Notes: generated by a model not told the origin, from the letters alone. Shown: positions 11,479 through 24,172, numbered from the stretch's first letter. The stretch: DNA of 64,000 nucleotides from Lineolata rhizophorae (GCA_010093515.1 MU001681.1:447566-511565), one strand, 5' to 3'. Numbers and translations are program-made.

Positions 11479-12758
11479 CTAATCTAATCCCGCTGCCGGA
11501 GGTCCGCCCGCCCCTACTCTTCTCTGTGCCCCTTGACTACTACCACCGCTACTACCGCCGCCCATCAGCATGCTACTCATCATATCAAAAAGCGGATTGC
11601 TCTGACTTGGCTTCCTGATGCCAAAATACATCTCGGCGATCTGGCCCAGCACGTCCTCCCATTCCGGGACCTCCCTCAGCTGGTCGTCGTACCTACTCCT
11701 GAGCATGCGATACAGCCCGGCATCCCCCCTTTGCACGCTCTGCAGCAGCAAGCCCAAGAAATTCATTAGTGGTAGGCTCGGATAGACTCTTAGTTCGGCG
11801 GTGGCGGAGCTGACGTCCTGGACGGGTGGCGGGGACGGCGATGAGGAGAGAGAGGCGCCGAAGAGTAGGAGCGACTTGGAGGCTGCGCGCACATTGCCGA
11901 CGGCGAGATATGGTAGGACAGCACGGGCGGCAAAAGAGGCGGCGAGGGAGGGCGAGCCGGACTCGGCGTACCAAGCGAAGAGGAGCTTGGTGAGGCGCTC
12001 GGGGGAGTCTCTCGTGCCGAGGAGAAGGTGACGTTCGGCTTCATAGGGCTCGTCTTCTGCATAGATGTTAGGGAACATGAAAAGATGCGTCTAGAAAGGA
12101 GATAGGTACCGTCCGCGTAGAGTGTGCCCGCGACATGGTGCAATTCGGGGTCGCCGGCGGGATACTCTCCGAACCTGGAGGACCATCTGCGTGATGCAAG
12201 GACGTGTCAGCCCCGACGTGCCTCTCTAGGAACATTTCCCGCCTCAAACATTACTGCCATTTCCAACCGCCTCTTCGTTATCGCAGCACCTTTTCCACTA
12301 TGCCACAGTTGTCATCTCTTGTTCCTCCACACACGAAGCACTCACCCAATCATCTCCCCCACAACCCTCTTGCGCGTAGGCTCTCCTTTCGGAAACATCC
12401 TCAACAGTCCCAAAATCCTGCCCTTGGTCTCAGCGTCTGGCCTCATCTCCGCCTGTTTGTAGACGTCGAGCAGGAAGAGGCAGAGGTCGCCGCCGGAGCC
12501 TCCCTGGTCGGCGCGCAGCAGCGCCGCCGCTCCCTGCGATAGGATGTCGACTGCGGCGGCCCAGTTGGAGGCTTTGGCGTAGCGTGATGCGATTACCCGA
12601 AGCTGCTGGTGGGCCTCGTAGAATTGGCCTTCGGAGATTCTGAGGGGTCAAAGAGTTAGCTGCGGGGCTGCTTGGGGGTGCCTTGCGGGAGGAAGGGTAC
12701 AAAGGAGGGCACACCTTTGCTGCTGGCGCGCTATTGTCTTTTCGATTTTCGAGGACAT
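11479..12758 (-). CDS. GET4: Get4, tail-anchored protein targeting factor
   Basis: Get4, with Get5, bridges Sgt2 to the Get3 ATPase and hands tail-anchored proteins over for insertion into the ER membrane. It is a cytosolic alpha-solenoid. Four exons, 12715-12758, 12346-12639, 12110-12186 and 11479-12056, join in frame to 330 aa (yeast 312, human 327). Signature stretches are KIEKTIARQQQRISEGQFYE at the start, AHQQLRVIASRYAKASNWAA, AGDPELHHVAGTLYADEDEP across the exon 3/4 junction, and YPSLPLMNFLGLLLQSVQRG. The end carries a conserved EMYFGIRKPSQSNPLFDMM segment and a Gly/Ser-rich tail. The third intron uses a CTATGCAG acceptor; a nearer TAG would break the frame. FAF1 lies divergently 483 bp away. 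Confidence 0.95.
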
Positions 12759-13241
12759 GATGGGCGAGGATGACGAGGGAGTTGGATGGCGGCTGGAGGC
12801 GGTATTGCGAATAATTGCGGTATGTACTCGAGGCTAGCGGTGGTAGGCGGTGGATGACGGAGATGTGTGCATCGTGCAGGTGCCTTGGAATCGATCTGCG
12901 CGTGGCGCCTGGCCGGTCATGTCTCTTCGACCTTCCCACTCTGTGCCGGCAGAACGCAACGTATACAGTACTCCCTTGTGGGCCAAGCAATCCCTTTCGC
13001 TTTCAAAATACAAAAGCAGAGGTCAATCAACATCGACAAAGCAGTCGGAAACTAAGAAATCCACAATAACCAAGGACTCGAGGCGCCTCTCACCGCCTGA
13101 TTCACCGCCACAAAAGAGCCGACTTTCTGCCTTGCCGAAGTCCACAATTTCTCACCGCGGAGCGCTACAAGATTGACACCACCACCAACCTCCCCACAAG
13201 CCGGGAATTCACGGTCCTCGCCCAAAGCGATCGTTATCTCG
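12759..13241. promoter_or_regulatory. divergent spacer GET4 / FAF1-like
   Basis: This 483-bp region lies between two head-to-head translation starts and probably serves both promoters. A/C-rich sequence at 13000-13170 precedes the FAF1-like ATG. No defined operator is visible. Confidence 0.45.
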
Positions 13242-14476
13242 ATGCCTGGTGCCCTGGGCAAACGCAAGCGCGTGGCAGCTCCTGCTGACGCCGTAGCAAC
13301 ACCAGTAGCTGGAACCACCAAACCCTCGATGGCCAACTCCAAGCGGAGCCGCAAACAAGAGTCGGACGGGGAATTCTCCTCGGATGAAGGCAGAGACGCA
13401 GGGGACATACAAGACGTGTTTCGGCGGGCTTTTGAGGCCACGTTTAGACCGCTTGAGGACAATGGGACGGCCGCGAGGCGGAAAGATGCTGAGAGACGAC
13501 ACTACGGCGACCACGGTGGCGCAGGTAGCGAGGAAGAAGAAGAGGCATCGGACTGGTCTGGCTTCTCCTCTGATGTGGAGGATGAAGGTGATGAAGACGA
13601 AAATGACGAAGAGGAGGGGCAAGTAGAGGAAGAGGAAGACAGCGCCCCTGAAACCGTGCATGTCATCGAGCACGCGGAAACGCATCGCCGACAGGGCCGC
13701 GACGCGCGAGACAAGGCCTTAGCCAAAGCCTTCATGGTGCGTCCCTCTTCCTCCGGGCTCCCTTCCTTGACATGCGTTTCCTCCACCCAAGCTCACCAAA
13801 CTAACCTCCAACCTCCCCACCTCAGACCTCCAAACCGCCCACCTCCACCACCACACCCACACCCACAACCACCAGCAAACCCGCCCCTCCCCCTTCCCCC
13901 GAAACCGACTCCCACCACGCCGCCGCCGACCTCGCCCTCCACAACCTCCTCACGCACTCCGCCCTCCTCCCCTCGACCTCCACCTCGCTCTCCTCGCCCG
14001 CCGCCCGCGGCCCCACCAGCACCCCCACGCCCGCGCCCCTCGCCCCCACCGGCCGCGCCCGGCACATGGCGACGGACGCGCACCTCGCGCGGCTCGGCGC
14101 GCGCGGCGGCCCCGCCGTCCCGTCCGCCGCCTCCGCGGCCGCGGACCCGCGCGCGCCCATGGCGCTGCGCCGCGGGCTGGCCGCCGCGCGCGCCGCGCGC
14201 GCCGCAAGGCGCCGCGCCGACGCGCGCGAGAACGGCGTCGTGCTCGAGAGGCCGGGGGAGGGCGCCGCGCCGCGGTCGAAGAAGAGGGCGTGGCGGGACA
14301 GGGGCGTCGGGGCGCCGGCCGTGGGGAGGATGAGGGGCGGGGCCACGTTGGTGTTGGGGAAGGGCGATGTCGCGAGGATTACGGGGGAGGAGCGGCGGCG
14401 GGGAGAGGGGGCTGGAGGGGCTGGTGGAGGGGTGAGGAAGGGGGGGAAAAGGGGGAGGAAGAAGGGTCAACGGTGA
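13242..14476 (+). CDS. FAF1: FAF1-like 40S ribosomal subunit assembly factor (DUF4602/C1orf131 type)
   Basis: Yeast Faf1 is a nucleolar factor needed for early 18S rRNA processing in the small-subunit processome. Two exons, 13242-13736 and 13826-14476, join at GCC-TTC-ATG|GTGCGT and CTCAG|ACC to give 381 aa. The N-terminus is basic (LGKRKR), followed by DIQDVFRRAFEATFRPLE and a long acidic run (about residues 88-135) typical of ribosome biogenesis factors. The second half is Ala/Arg-rich. It ends with the best family mark: VGRMRGGATLVLGKGDVARI, then a Lys/Arg-rich tail. Exon 2 is extremely GC-rich and low in complexity. The identification rests mainly on the C-terminal GRMRGG...DVARI block and overall layout, so it is good but not certain. 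Confidence 0.75.
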
Positions 14477-15743
14477 ATGGGGAAAGGAGGGATGCGGGGT
14501 GTTGTCGGTTGGTTAATGGCACGTACAAATGTGGCTATCCATATTCCCGTGTAGCGATTGTTAGACGCGTATCAATTCCACTTGGATAAAAGCGCACAAG
14601 AATAGAAGTTTGCGAAGCATAGTTTTCGCTAGCCATTTACCTAAACTAGAAATGTCGGCACGACAACAAGGAACATGTGCCATCCTGATGCCGAGCTACC
14701 TTTGGAACCTTTTCAGCCAAGGGAAACAATTACATGCATGTAACGTACACTGGAAAAGTCTCTTTGCCGCAATCGTTATTCACTACTCTATTCAACCAAC
14801 CGCAGGATGGACTGACCACTCGACTGACGAAGCATTCAGTCAATCCTGTGCCCTCCACTCGTCATCCTTTCATCGCCATCTGTTTTGCCCATGTCGCGGA
14901 AAGAACAAACTCCCAAGCGCATTCCGATCTCCCGTGCCCACCAACTTGACTCGAAAGAGAAGTGGACAAAAACATTAAATGGAAAAAAAAAAGAAAAAGA
15001 AAGGAGCAAACAAGCAAGCAAAAACCTCAGAAAAGAAAGCACACCACCAATCCCTCGTTCGCACTTGACCGGTACTGCCTAAAGGAAGAAAGGGAAGGAA
15101 AAGTAAAAGCCAGCCCCGGACTACGTTAAAACAGGGAAGAGAACCGTAGAGAACCGTAGAAAGGAAAAATGAACTAGTAGCTTCAGCCCAGGGGGAAAAA
15201 GAGAAGTAGAAACGCACGCCATTCACAGCATAACACCTAGCCCGCGTGCGTGAGCAACGAACGGTATCACGAGTTCCCTCACGCTCGCCACCAAGGCAGA
15301 TGTACGCGTGCGTGCGACTGCTGCTGCGCTGGCCGGTCGGGTCACGAACTAAAACGTAAAGCAGAACTAGTCCACCCGACGCTCTGGCTTTTCTCTTAAA
15401 TTTTCCTTTGTTTTCTCTTCTGGCCAGCGAAAAGACCCATAGAAATCGCCCCGGCGGCTGGAGAGCAAGGCCCAAAAGGAAACGAGGAACCGCCATTTCG
15501 CGCCGCAATCTACCTGCACCCGAAGACCAAAGGGGAGACGTAACCGCAGAAGAAGACGAGTTACGGCGGGGATGAATCGGACGAAAACCACATCGACGTT
15601 CCGACTGGAAAAGGACTGAGGAAAGGAATTTTATCCCAAGAGCTCAACCGGTGACAACTTCAACATTATCAACGTCCTGCATTGTAGTGTTAGCTAACTT
15701 GGCTCTGAGCTAGGTGCGAGAAAGAAGCCTTAACAAGAGCGAA
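14477..15743. other. convergent spacer FAF1-like / SNF2 ATPase
   Basis: The region lies between two 3' ends. Apart from the possible terminal SNF2 exon (15644-15693), I see no coding signal. A-rich runs occur near 14979-15020. Much of 15100-15600 may be 3' UTR of the ATPase gene. Confidence 0.5.
15644..15693 (-). other. possible alternative last exon of SNF2 ATPase gene
   Basis: If the GTGAGT at 15746-15751 is used with the TTAG at 15694-15695, this 50-nt exon keeps the frame and adds ANTTMQDVDNVEVVTG before a TGA. The donor is strong and the frame is kept, but without the splice the protein ends just three residues later, so either form may exist. Confidence 0.45.
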
Positions 15744-18700
15744 TCACTCACCTCCCGACGCGAGCGGCGTCCCCACGCTCGAAACCGGCGCCGTGGAGCG
15801 TGCCTCGTTGACCGAGGAACCCTGGTCGTCGAAATCCTGCATGTCCGGATGCTTCTCCGTCTCCTCTCTCAGCTTGCCCAGGCACGTCTCCTCAATGGTG
15901 TTTGCGTCCTTGAACAGCAGGCTGCCGTCCTCGTTGTACGTCCGGCAGTTCTGGCAGAGCAGGCCCATGTCTTGCCGGAACTGCTTCAGGCTCTGGTACT
16001 GCCGCTTGTTGATCTTGGTCTTGATCTGGTTCATGCAGATGGGGTTCTTGATGAACTGGTAGTAGTCCGGGTAGTCGGTCCGGTCCGGTAGCTCCAAGAA
16101 CGGCCCGATGATGTCCCGTGGTGGGATCCCCTCGGCGTCATCCCCGCCGTCTTCCAGGTCAATCAGCGTATCATACACTTTGTCCAAAATGCGCTGCAAC
16201 GTCGCTCGCTCTTCGGTACTCAGCGTCTCGAGCACTTTCGCCTGCCGACCCCTCTTCCGCGGGCCTTGCGCTTGCGGTACTTCCGCATCCAACTGCGCCT
16301 CATCGGCCTTGCGCTTGTCGGCCTTTGGCTTCCTTCCGCGCTTCTTGACCTCCTTGACCACGGGCGGCGCCGGGGATTCCGAACTATCGCGCGAGACGGC
16401 AGGCGAGGCCGAGACGCCCATGGCGCCGGCGAGCCGCTCGCGCTTTTCCTTTTTGGCAATGCGACGCGCCATCTTAGCCTCCTTGCGCGCGATGGCAGCC
16501 TCGATGCTATCCTCGTCGTTGTCCACGGCCTCGAGCCACTGCTCCTCGGTGAGGCCGTCGTCGTACTTGACGCGCGTGCGCTCGCGTGCGCCACGTCCGT
16601 ACGTCTCCTCGATTACCGCTTCTTCCGCAACGGGGTCGTCCTCCCTGAGATAGATCTCCGGCAGTTCCTGTTCGGAAAAGAGTCGCGGCAACTTCTTGCC
16701 TGGTCCGTACTGGTCGTGTTTGGCTCGGTCGGCGTCCATTTGCTGGAATGTCACGAGTTCCTCGTCTGACCTCATCATGATCAGATTTAAGTCGTCGTCA
16801 TCCATTTCGTCCTGCTCGAGCGCCTCGGCCGCCTCGGCCGCCTCAAGCATGACTCGAAGCATCGCATCACGCTCCTCGTTGGTCGACTTGTTGTCGAACT
16901 TGCCAGCCTGGATGACCTTGCCGTCCATGTCGAGCTTGAAGTTTGCTCGCTCCAGGATCTTTTCTTCGACCGAGTTGGACGTGATAAGCCGCAGGATGCG
17001 CACCTCATTCTTCTGCCCGATACGATGGGCACGGTCCTGCGCCTGAAGATCTTGATGGGGGTTCCAGTCCGAGTCGTAGATGATAACCGTGTCTGCAGTC
17101 TGCAGGTTCAAACCCAGGCCACCTGCACGAGTCGACAGGAGGAAACAGAAATAGGGTGAGTTGGGCGCGTTGAACTCGCGCAGCAGCTCCGAACGATCGT
17201 CCGCCTTGGTCGAACCGTCCAGACGAAGGTACTTGAGATCTCTCAGGCGCAAAAAGTCCTCGAAGATGTTCATGATCTGCGTCATCTGGAAGAAGATAAG
17301 GACGCGATGCCCCGTGGCCTTGAACTTCGGTAGGACCCTGTCTAGCAGCTCGAACTTGCCCGCAGTACGCCAAATGAAGTCGTTCGTTCCCTGACCAGGA
17401 TTGATCTGCTCCTCCACCTGTTCGTACACAAACGGATGATTGCAGAGCTTGCGCAGTTGCATCAACATGTTGCTCAAACCGCGCATGCCCGTCTTGCCGC
17501 CCTTGCCGTCGCTGACCATGAGCCTGTTGTGGCTGACAAGCTGCTTGTACAACTTGGCCTGCAAAGCGGAGAAGTTGCACTTGATAACACGCTCCTGCTT
17601 GTCGGGCAGGTCCTTCTCGACGTCCTTCTTGAGACGACGTAGCAAGAACGGCCTAAGAACCTTGTGCAGGCGACGGATAACGAGCAGCTGCTCTTCTTCC
17701 GAGAGTTCCATCTTATCTTGGCCGCCGGTGTTCGCGAACGGCGTGTTGAACCACTCGTCGAACGACTTCACCGACTTGAAGATCGTAGGTAGGACGAAGT
17801 TGAGCAAAGACCACAGCTCGGGCAGATTGTTCTGCAACGGCGTGCCCGTAAGAATGAGGCGGTACCGCGTCGTGTAGTACTGCGTGATCGTGCTCGAAAG
17901 TTTGGACTGGGAGTTCTTCATACGATGGCCCTCGTCTACAACCATGTGCAGCCACTTGATCTTGGATAGAATCGGGCGGTCCTTGATGACGAATTCGTAA
18001 GTGGTGAGGAGCACCTGGAACTGGCCCTGGCGGATCTGTTGCTGTTGCTGCTTGCGAGCATTGGGGGGTCCCTTGTAGACGATCCTCGAGACGCTTGGCG
18101 CCCACTTCTCGAATTCGTTGTTCCAGTTGGTGAGGGTGCTCAACGGCACGATAACGATATACGGCCCGGGTTGCTGCTTCTTCTCAATGAGGTAGGTGAT
18201 GAGTGAGATGGTCTGGATGGTCTTGCCCAGACCCATCTCGTCGGCAAGGATTCCGTTGAGGTTGTTGTTGTAGAGGGAGATCATCCATTGAAGGCCCTTC
18301 AGCTGGTACTCCTTCAGCGTACCGCCAACCAGGTTGGACGATTGCTGCCCGATATCCTCCTTGATACGGTGAGCAACCTCGTAGTAGTCGACTTTGCGTC
18401 CACGCTTGCCGTCTCCTTCCTCGTCCTCGTCGGTAGCGTAGTCGGTCTCATCTTCGTCGTCCTCGGGTAGGTCGCCATCGCCGTAACGCTCGGCAGCATC
18501 GCGCTGCTGTTCCTTGACGGATGCGGCAAGCTGCTTGAGGAAGCCGTCCGTCTGCTTGAGCAGGTGTGAGATACGCGTGTCCTTGGCCTGGCCGAGCAGC
18601 TTGAGATACGTCTCCTCGTCGTTGGCCTTGAGCGCCTGCAGACGCTGGCGCGCCGTGCGCTCGATGCGCTTCTGCTCTTCCTTCTCGATGTTCTGGTGCG

Positions 18701-19813
18701 CAGTCATCATGGCGCGCCCCAGCTTCTGCGAGCGCACCCGCTGCACCGACGCCGCCTTCCGCACGTCCTCGGCATGCGTCGCGATGGAGCGCAAGAAGTC
18801 CGTGTGCTTCTTCTTCTCCTTGGACTCGCGTGCGTCACGCTGCTGCTTCTCGAGTTTCTCCGTGATGCGAGCCTCGCGCAGCGTCTGCTTCTTGACACGT
18901 CTGTACAGGCCGCGGTTCGCCGTCATGGCCAGGTTGTCCCCGTAAACCATTTCGCGGCCGATGTTTTCGCGCAGCGCGCGCTGCTTGGGCAGCAAGTTGA
19001 GCATCTTGTACTCGATGAGAGCCTTGAGCTTGAGCGAGCCATCGTCATGGCCCGGCGAGCCTGACTTGCGCGTATCCCAGACGCCAATGTTGGCAGGCAG
19101 CCTCTCCAGCTCTGCCTTACGGGCAAGCACACGATTGTAAATAATGTTTTCACGCTCGAGGCGAGTCTGTTCCACGTCGACGCCGGGAGGCATTAGGGAG
19201 GGGACAATGGGCCGCTTGTCACGCCAAGCGTGATCCGCGTAGCTCATGAACTTGGGTAGGTGCGCTGTTGGGGAGGTGAAGGTTTCAAACCGGTGCTGCT
19301 TGACCGGCGCGCTCGGTTCGCGGCTATCACCGACGTCGTTTTCCTTCTCGCTATCCTTTCGCTGGTGTTTACCATCTTTAATCTCCGCATCTTCAACCGA
19401 CTTTGCGGTCTTATCGGCCTTCTTTACATCGTCGACTGCCTGCGCCATCGCCTTGACCGTCTCGGCTGGCGTCGGCTCCTTGCGTGACTGCTGCGACGGA
19501 AAGAGCTGCGCCTGCGCGTTCACCGGAATTGGAAGATTGCGCGACAGGCGTTTGAACGCGCCGATCTGGTTCCGGAGGGTCGCGATCTGCTCTTTGGTGA
19601 AGGCACTGCCATTCAACAGCGTGCCGGCGGACGAAGCCGAGTTGGGAGCGCCGTCCTGCCCCGGATGCGCCGAGTGTGTGGGTGTGGTCTGGGAGCCCGC
19701 GGGACTAGGCTGGGGAGGGCCTGCCTGCGTGGCGGAAGCGGCAGCGGTGTCGACGGGGCCGGCGGCGGTCTTGGCGCCGTTCAAGGTTGGCTGATGCGAC
19801 GTGCCGTTCTGAA

Positions 19814-19844
<31 letters not shown>

Positions 19845-20229
19845 CTGTTGTTGTTGCTGTTGTTGTTGCTTAACTCGGGCCTGCTGGCTCATCATCATAG
19901 CCTGGAGCGTCGCGCGGTTCCGTTGGAAATCCGGGTCATTCTGATTAACGCCATTCTGCCTCATCATCTGGTATTTCTAAAATCGTATTAGCATCGGCAG
20001 TAACACAGGGCAGAGTCACCTGGGGGCAAGGGCCCACGGCGACGAATAGGGCATAGAGGCGGGCAAAGGAGAAAGATGAAATCCACGAGGCGCGGAGCAA
20101 ACGCGAGGCCAGACTTACAGCAAACACGTCGTGCATCGCCTCTCTGGTCATGTTCGGCATCGCCATGGACTGGTCCGGGGCCATGCCGGCCGAGAAAGGC
20201 TCCGGAAAGGGCTGAGCCGGGCCGGCCAT
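15744..20229 (-). CDS. SNF2: SWI/SNF or RSC catalytic ATPase (Snf2/Sth1/Brahma type)
   Basis: This is the motor of a nucleosome-remodelling complex in the nucleus. Exon 1 (20119-20229, 37 aa) joins at GTAAGT/TTTTAG to one long exon from 19976, giving 1447 aa. Domains in order: polyglutamine (about 72-91), QLQ domain (FTKEQIATLRNQIGAFKRL, about 166-190), HSA helix (about 359-455), SNF2 helicase with DEMGLGKT (about 615), DEGH (about 717), GTPLQNN (about 749) and QDRAHRIGQ (about 1019), SnAC (about 1162-1190), and a C-terminal bromodomain (about 1296-1399) with the acetyl-lysine Asn region CRTYNEDGS. All catalytic motifs are intact. Just before the stop there is a perfect GTGAGT donor. Splicing to a TTAG at 15694 would replace the last residues with an acidic 16-residue tail ending at 15644. 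Snf2 and Sth1 cannot be told apart safely here. Confidence 0.95.
19814..19870. repeat. CTG/TTG trinucleotide tract (polyglutamine)
   Basis: A CTG run interrupted by TTG on the plus strand reads as CAG/CAA on the coding strand and encodes about 18 glutamines in the N-terminus of the SNF2 ATPase. Such tracts vary in length between strains. Confidence 0.9.
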
Positions 20230-22159
20230 GATGGCGGCCGATGCGCGGTCGCGATATCAAGTGGGCCGTGGGATGGATGTGCGACCCGAACGATGCACGC
20301 TGGGGGTTGGCTGTGGAGGAACGTCGGGGCTCGGGGGCGCGCGCGCTACTGGCCGGCTCCCCAGCGAGAAAAGCTCTGCGGGAGGCGAGGGCGGGCGCGA
20401 AGAGGCGGCGGCGGGCCGGCTGGACGTGTCTGCGCGGCCGTGTGTGCGGCCCTATGGCATTATCGTCCGGTCGCTGCGGACGCGGGCGGCGGGATGCGGT
20501 GCGGTTGCCGCGACCTCTGGGGCCGAAGGGGGGTGGGGTGGGTGGGTTGGGTTGCGGTCGGACGCGACGTGAGAGCGGAGCGCGGCCGAGCCTGCCCTCG
20601 GGCGTTGTAGCAGGCAGGCGCTGGCAGAAGGGTGCCGGCCGGGAAAGGGCGCTCGCCACACGCGCGGCAGGCGCAGGCAGAAAGGGGAGCGAGCGAGCGC
20701 AGAGGCGGCGCTGCGGGAGCAGGCGAGCGACGCGTGTGGGGAGCGCACGCCTCGCGCGCCGTGTCGCCGGTGGATAGGAGACGGGGGTGCGTGTGTTTAG
20801 GGCCGCGTTGATGTGGGCGGTGGTGGTCGTTGGGGGGTTTCTCTCGGGATGGGCACCACAGCGCAGGGCGGCGACTCGCAGAGTTGGGCGTTGGGGCGGA
20901 GCAAAGGCGAAAAGGCCCGCCGCGCGCCCGGCCCGCTCGGCACCCCCTTTCGCTTACATAAGGGCCCTCGACGGGGCAAAATCACGTGCGGCGGCCGCCG
21001 GCCGCTTACTGCATCGGGAAGAAGCCCCAAGCGGCCTGCGACTGCCGGCCGGAAAGGCGCTGGGAGCGCAGGCGTCGCGTTCGAGCGACGAGCCAGCGCG
21101 TGCTCGCTCGCGTCCGGAGAGCGCGCGAGCGCGCGCGAGCGCTGGGGGGACGTTTGGAGAGATGCCCGATCGCCGGCACGTCGCGGGGGGGGCGCGCTTC
21201 CCGCTTGGCGTGTTCGTTATGCGGGAGCGGCGGCCAATGGCGCGGCGGCGGGCCAGAAGCCCGCCGCTTCGACGAGAAGGCAGCCCTACTGCGCACTTGC
21301 GGCACGTCGTCCGACCACCCAAGGGCCGGTCCAATCGTGCACCGACCCTCCAGCCTTCCCTACGGTCGTCCGCACGCGGCGAAAACGGTGCCTGCGTGCG
21401 GGTTCGCGTCGCCGATCTTGGCGCCATGCGGAACAGCGCCTTCGGTACGGGCCGGGGAACAGCTCTGAGCCTCCCGCATGTCCAAGTGCCCCGGGAGCCA
21501 CCTTCGGATACTGGAATGCTCTCCGTATCTGGTTCAAGTCTGCCCTGGCAGCTGCTATACTGCTGGGAGCACCCCTCTACGTTCGTGAACTCGTATTCAT
21601 ACGCCTGGGCTCCGATAGGGAGCTATACTGTATACTGGGAGCAAGAGTAACACCATTGTCGAGACAACTTCTTTTGTGCCGCCGGCAGAGATTTCCCCAA
21701 CCACAATCACGTACACAAGCAACCGCTTAAAGATGACGTCAAATCCGTAGCAATATAGCATGTTACAAAAGGTATGGAAGGCAGGTAAGGCAGGCACCTC
21801 GTACCAAGAACCAACCCAACAGAATTACCGAGGACTATACCCGCGGAATCCAATCCGATCGGGCCGTGGCCATCATCGTGTGTCCGTCCGTAATTTCATA
21901 GGATAAAGATATGAAAAACATGAAAAAAGGGAAAAAAAAAAAAAAACCAACAAACGAGTAAAGAGTCATGTCAACCAAAGTAATACAAAGGTAAGGTATC
22001 CAGCCCCTACTGATTCCAAGAACCCCCCCCTCCCTTGTGCCCAAAATCCCCCCAAAAGCAAGAAACTTATTACCCACACCCCAAATACCCAAGCCAGGCA
22101 ACCCGTCGCCCTTCCCACACACAGTATTACTATCCACACACCACCCAACCAACCCACCC
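20230..22159. other. upstream region of SNF2 ATPase and 3' region of BAR gene
   Basis: No gene is supported over these 1.9 kb. The part from 20230 to about 21450 is very GC-rich, with long overlapping frames on several strands and no family likeness, as expected by chance. It is probably the promoter and leader of the SNF2 gene. A CRE-like palindrome TGACGTCA lies at 21734-21741. The stretch 21900-22160 is A/C-rich and likely 3' UTR of the BAR gene. Confidence 0.5.
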
Positions 22160-24172
22160 CTAAACCCCCACCCTCTTCGCCGGCGGCGGCGGCGGCGGCT
22201 TCTTCGCCCGACTCGGCGGCGGCGGCGGCGGCGGCGCCTTCTTGACGCTGCCCACGGCCCCCACGGCGCCGACCGCGCCCGCCCCTTCCAGCGCGCCCCA
22301 ACTCGCGCTCCGACTCGGCGGGCCCCCCGCCCCGCCACCGGACGAGTACTCCGTCATGGCCGTCGTCGCCGGCGACACGGAGCGGTCCCGCTGCTGCTGC
22401 TGCTGCTGCTGCCACCGCGAGACGTTCGCGCCGCCGACGCCGAAGCGTGCCCCGCCGCCACCACCGCCGTACGGCCGGTCCGGGCTGCCGCTGCTGACGT
22501 CGTCGGCATCGTCGGCGTAGTAGTAGCGCGACGAGGCGTCGGCGGGGTCGGTGAAGACGTCGGCGCCGTTGGCGTGGCCGTTGGCGTGGCCATTGGCGTA
22601 GCCATTGGCGCTGCCGTTGCCGTTGTAGTATCCCCCGGCGCCGTTGGTCCCGTTCGGCGCCGGCGGCTTCGGGTTCGACGTCACGGGCCGCAGCCGGCTG
22701 CGGCTCGCGGCGATGGAGTTGGCCGCCGGCGACGAGGAGGCGGTCGAGCCCGACGACATGAGCGGCTCGGTCGGCATGCGGGACAGGCGCGAGGTGGCGC
22801 CGCCGGGTGCGGTCGGCTGCTCGAAGGTGCTGGCGCGCGACCAGCCGGGGCGGCCGCCGCCGATGGAGGCCGTCGAAGCGGTGGGGCTCACGTCGCGGTA
22901 GGGGGAGGAACCGATGTTGTTCATGTTGGAGGATGCGGAAACGGTTCGCGGGATGGTGAGTTTGGGTTCGGAGGCAGTGGTGGTGGCGGCGGCGGCAGAG
23001 GGGACGGGCGGAGGGTAGTCGTCGGGGTCGGCGGCGGCGCCTTGGGCGTAGCGCTCGGCGTAGGAGTGGGCTGTGTTGGACCGGGAGCGGGGCCCGCGGC
23101 GGCCCTCGCGGTACTCGGGCGTGCTACGGTTGCTGCGTTGCGACGGGTATCTGGTTAGTTATTTGCTGATGTTGTTGTGCTAGGTGCTACCAGGAGGAAA
23201 TGAGCGAGGGGACATACCCGGCGGGCCAGTCGCGCTTAACCTGCATGACGATCTCTCTGCAGCGGTCGTAATAGGCTAGCTCGGCGTCGAGGAAGGCCGT
23301 CAGGTCCGCCACGTTCTCCCCCTCGGCCTCCTTGATATCCTGCATTCGCCTGTACACGTCCTCGCTCGACTCCTCGTACTTGGCCTTCTGCGCCCGCAGG
23401 TCCTCCTCCACGCGGAAGTCCTCCTTCTTCTGCTTCTGCATCTTGGCCAGCGAGGCGTCGTACGCGAGACGTCGGTTCTCGAGCTTTTTGCGTGCGGCCT
23501 ACAATGTTGGAGAGGTGATCGTTAGCCTGGGACGGTGAGAATCGAGGTCGGAGCAGGCAAAACTAACCTGATACTCCTTCATCTGAGCTAGCGAGCGTTC
23601 CAGTCCCTCCAACCAGCTCGACGTCGCGTTGGACACGTAGCTCTCTTGCATACGACCAATGCGCTCGTTCGCCCGTCCGAAATCTGTACAAGTTGCGCAA
23701 CGTAAGCATCCGGCGTGCTACAAGGGTCCATTTGTCCCCGGGATGTACAAGCAGTTAGACAGGTCCTCCTTCGTACCTTGCATGCAATTTCCAAACTCAG
23801 AGTCCGGCTCGAAATCTTCGCCGTGGCTGATCATGGTGGAGCCCAGGTAGGAGACGGGGAGGTATTTCTCGCGGTCGCCGTCGACCTCGCTGCGCTTCGA
23901 CAGCGACTTGATGTACATGGTCATAGAGCGCTGGAGCTTCTCCATTCCTATGTATCGTGTGATGTGGTGAGCACAAGTCTGCAATTGCTTGGCGAAACAC
24001 GGAGGCACTGAAAAAAAATCGTCAACTCGAAATCGGGTTGAGCAATACCTTCATGTCGCAGCATCATCTCCATTTCGAGGGCCTTGAAGTCGTCCGACGT
24101 GTTGGTCTTCACCTCTCCTCCCATGCGCTCCCCCGCCCACTGCTTGAAGCGATCGAACTTCTTGTTCATCAT
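22160..24172 (-). CDS. BAR-domain protein with proline-rich tail
   Basis: BAR domains are banana-shaped dimers that bind and bend membranes in endocytosis or vesicle traffic. Five exons, 24049-24172, 23777-23947, 23568-23683, 23218-23498 and 22160-23150, give 560 aa. Residues 1 to about 235 form the helical BAR part: NKKFDRFKQWAGERMGGEVK, then a central stretch with YLGSTMISHGEDFEPDSEFG, NATSSWLEGLERSLAQMKEY, KKEDFRVEEDL and AYYDRCREIV. The rest is disordered and repetitive: Ser/Thr-rich, NGYANGHANG repeats, a Gln run and two proline runs (PPPPPPP) near the end that could bind SH3 domains. This matches the endophilin-like BAR family conserved across filamentous fungi; it is not Rvs161 or Rvs167 by sequence feel. 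Two consecutive ATGs (24172, 24169) make the start uncertain by one residue. Confidence 0.88.

Noticed and set aside
20787-21730. Two overlapping frames of about 290-305 codons on the plus strand
   Set aside because: They overlap in different frames, are Arg/Ala-rich, show no motif and lie in GC-rich promoter-like DNA of the SNF2 gene.
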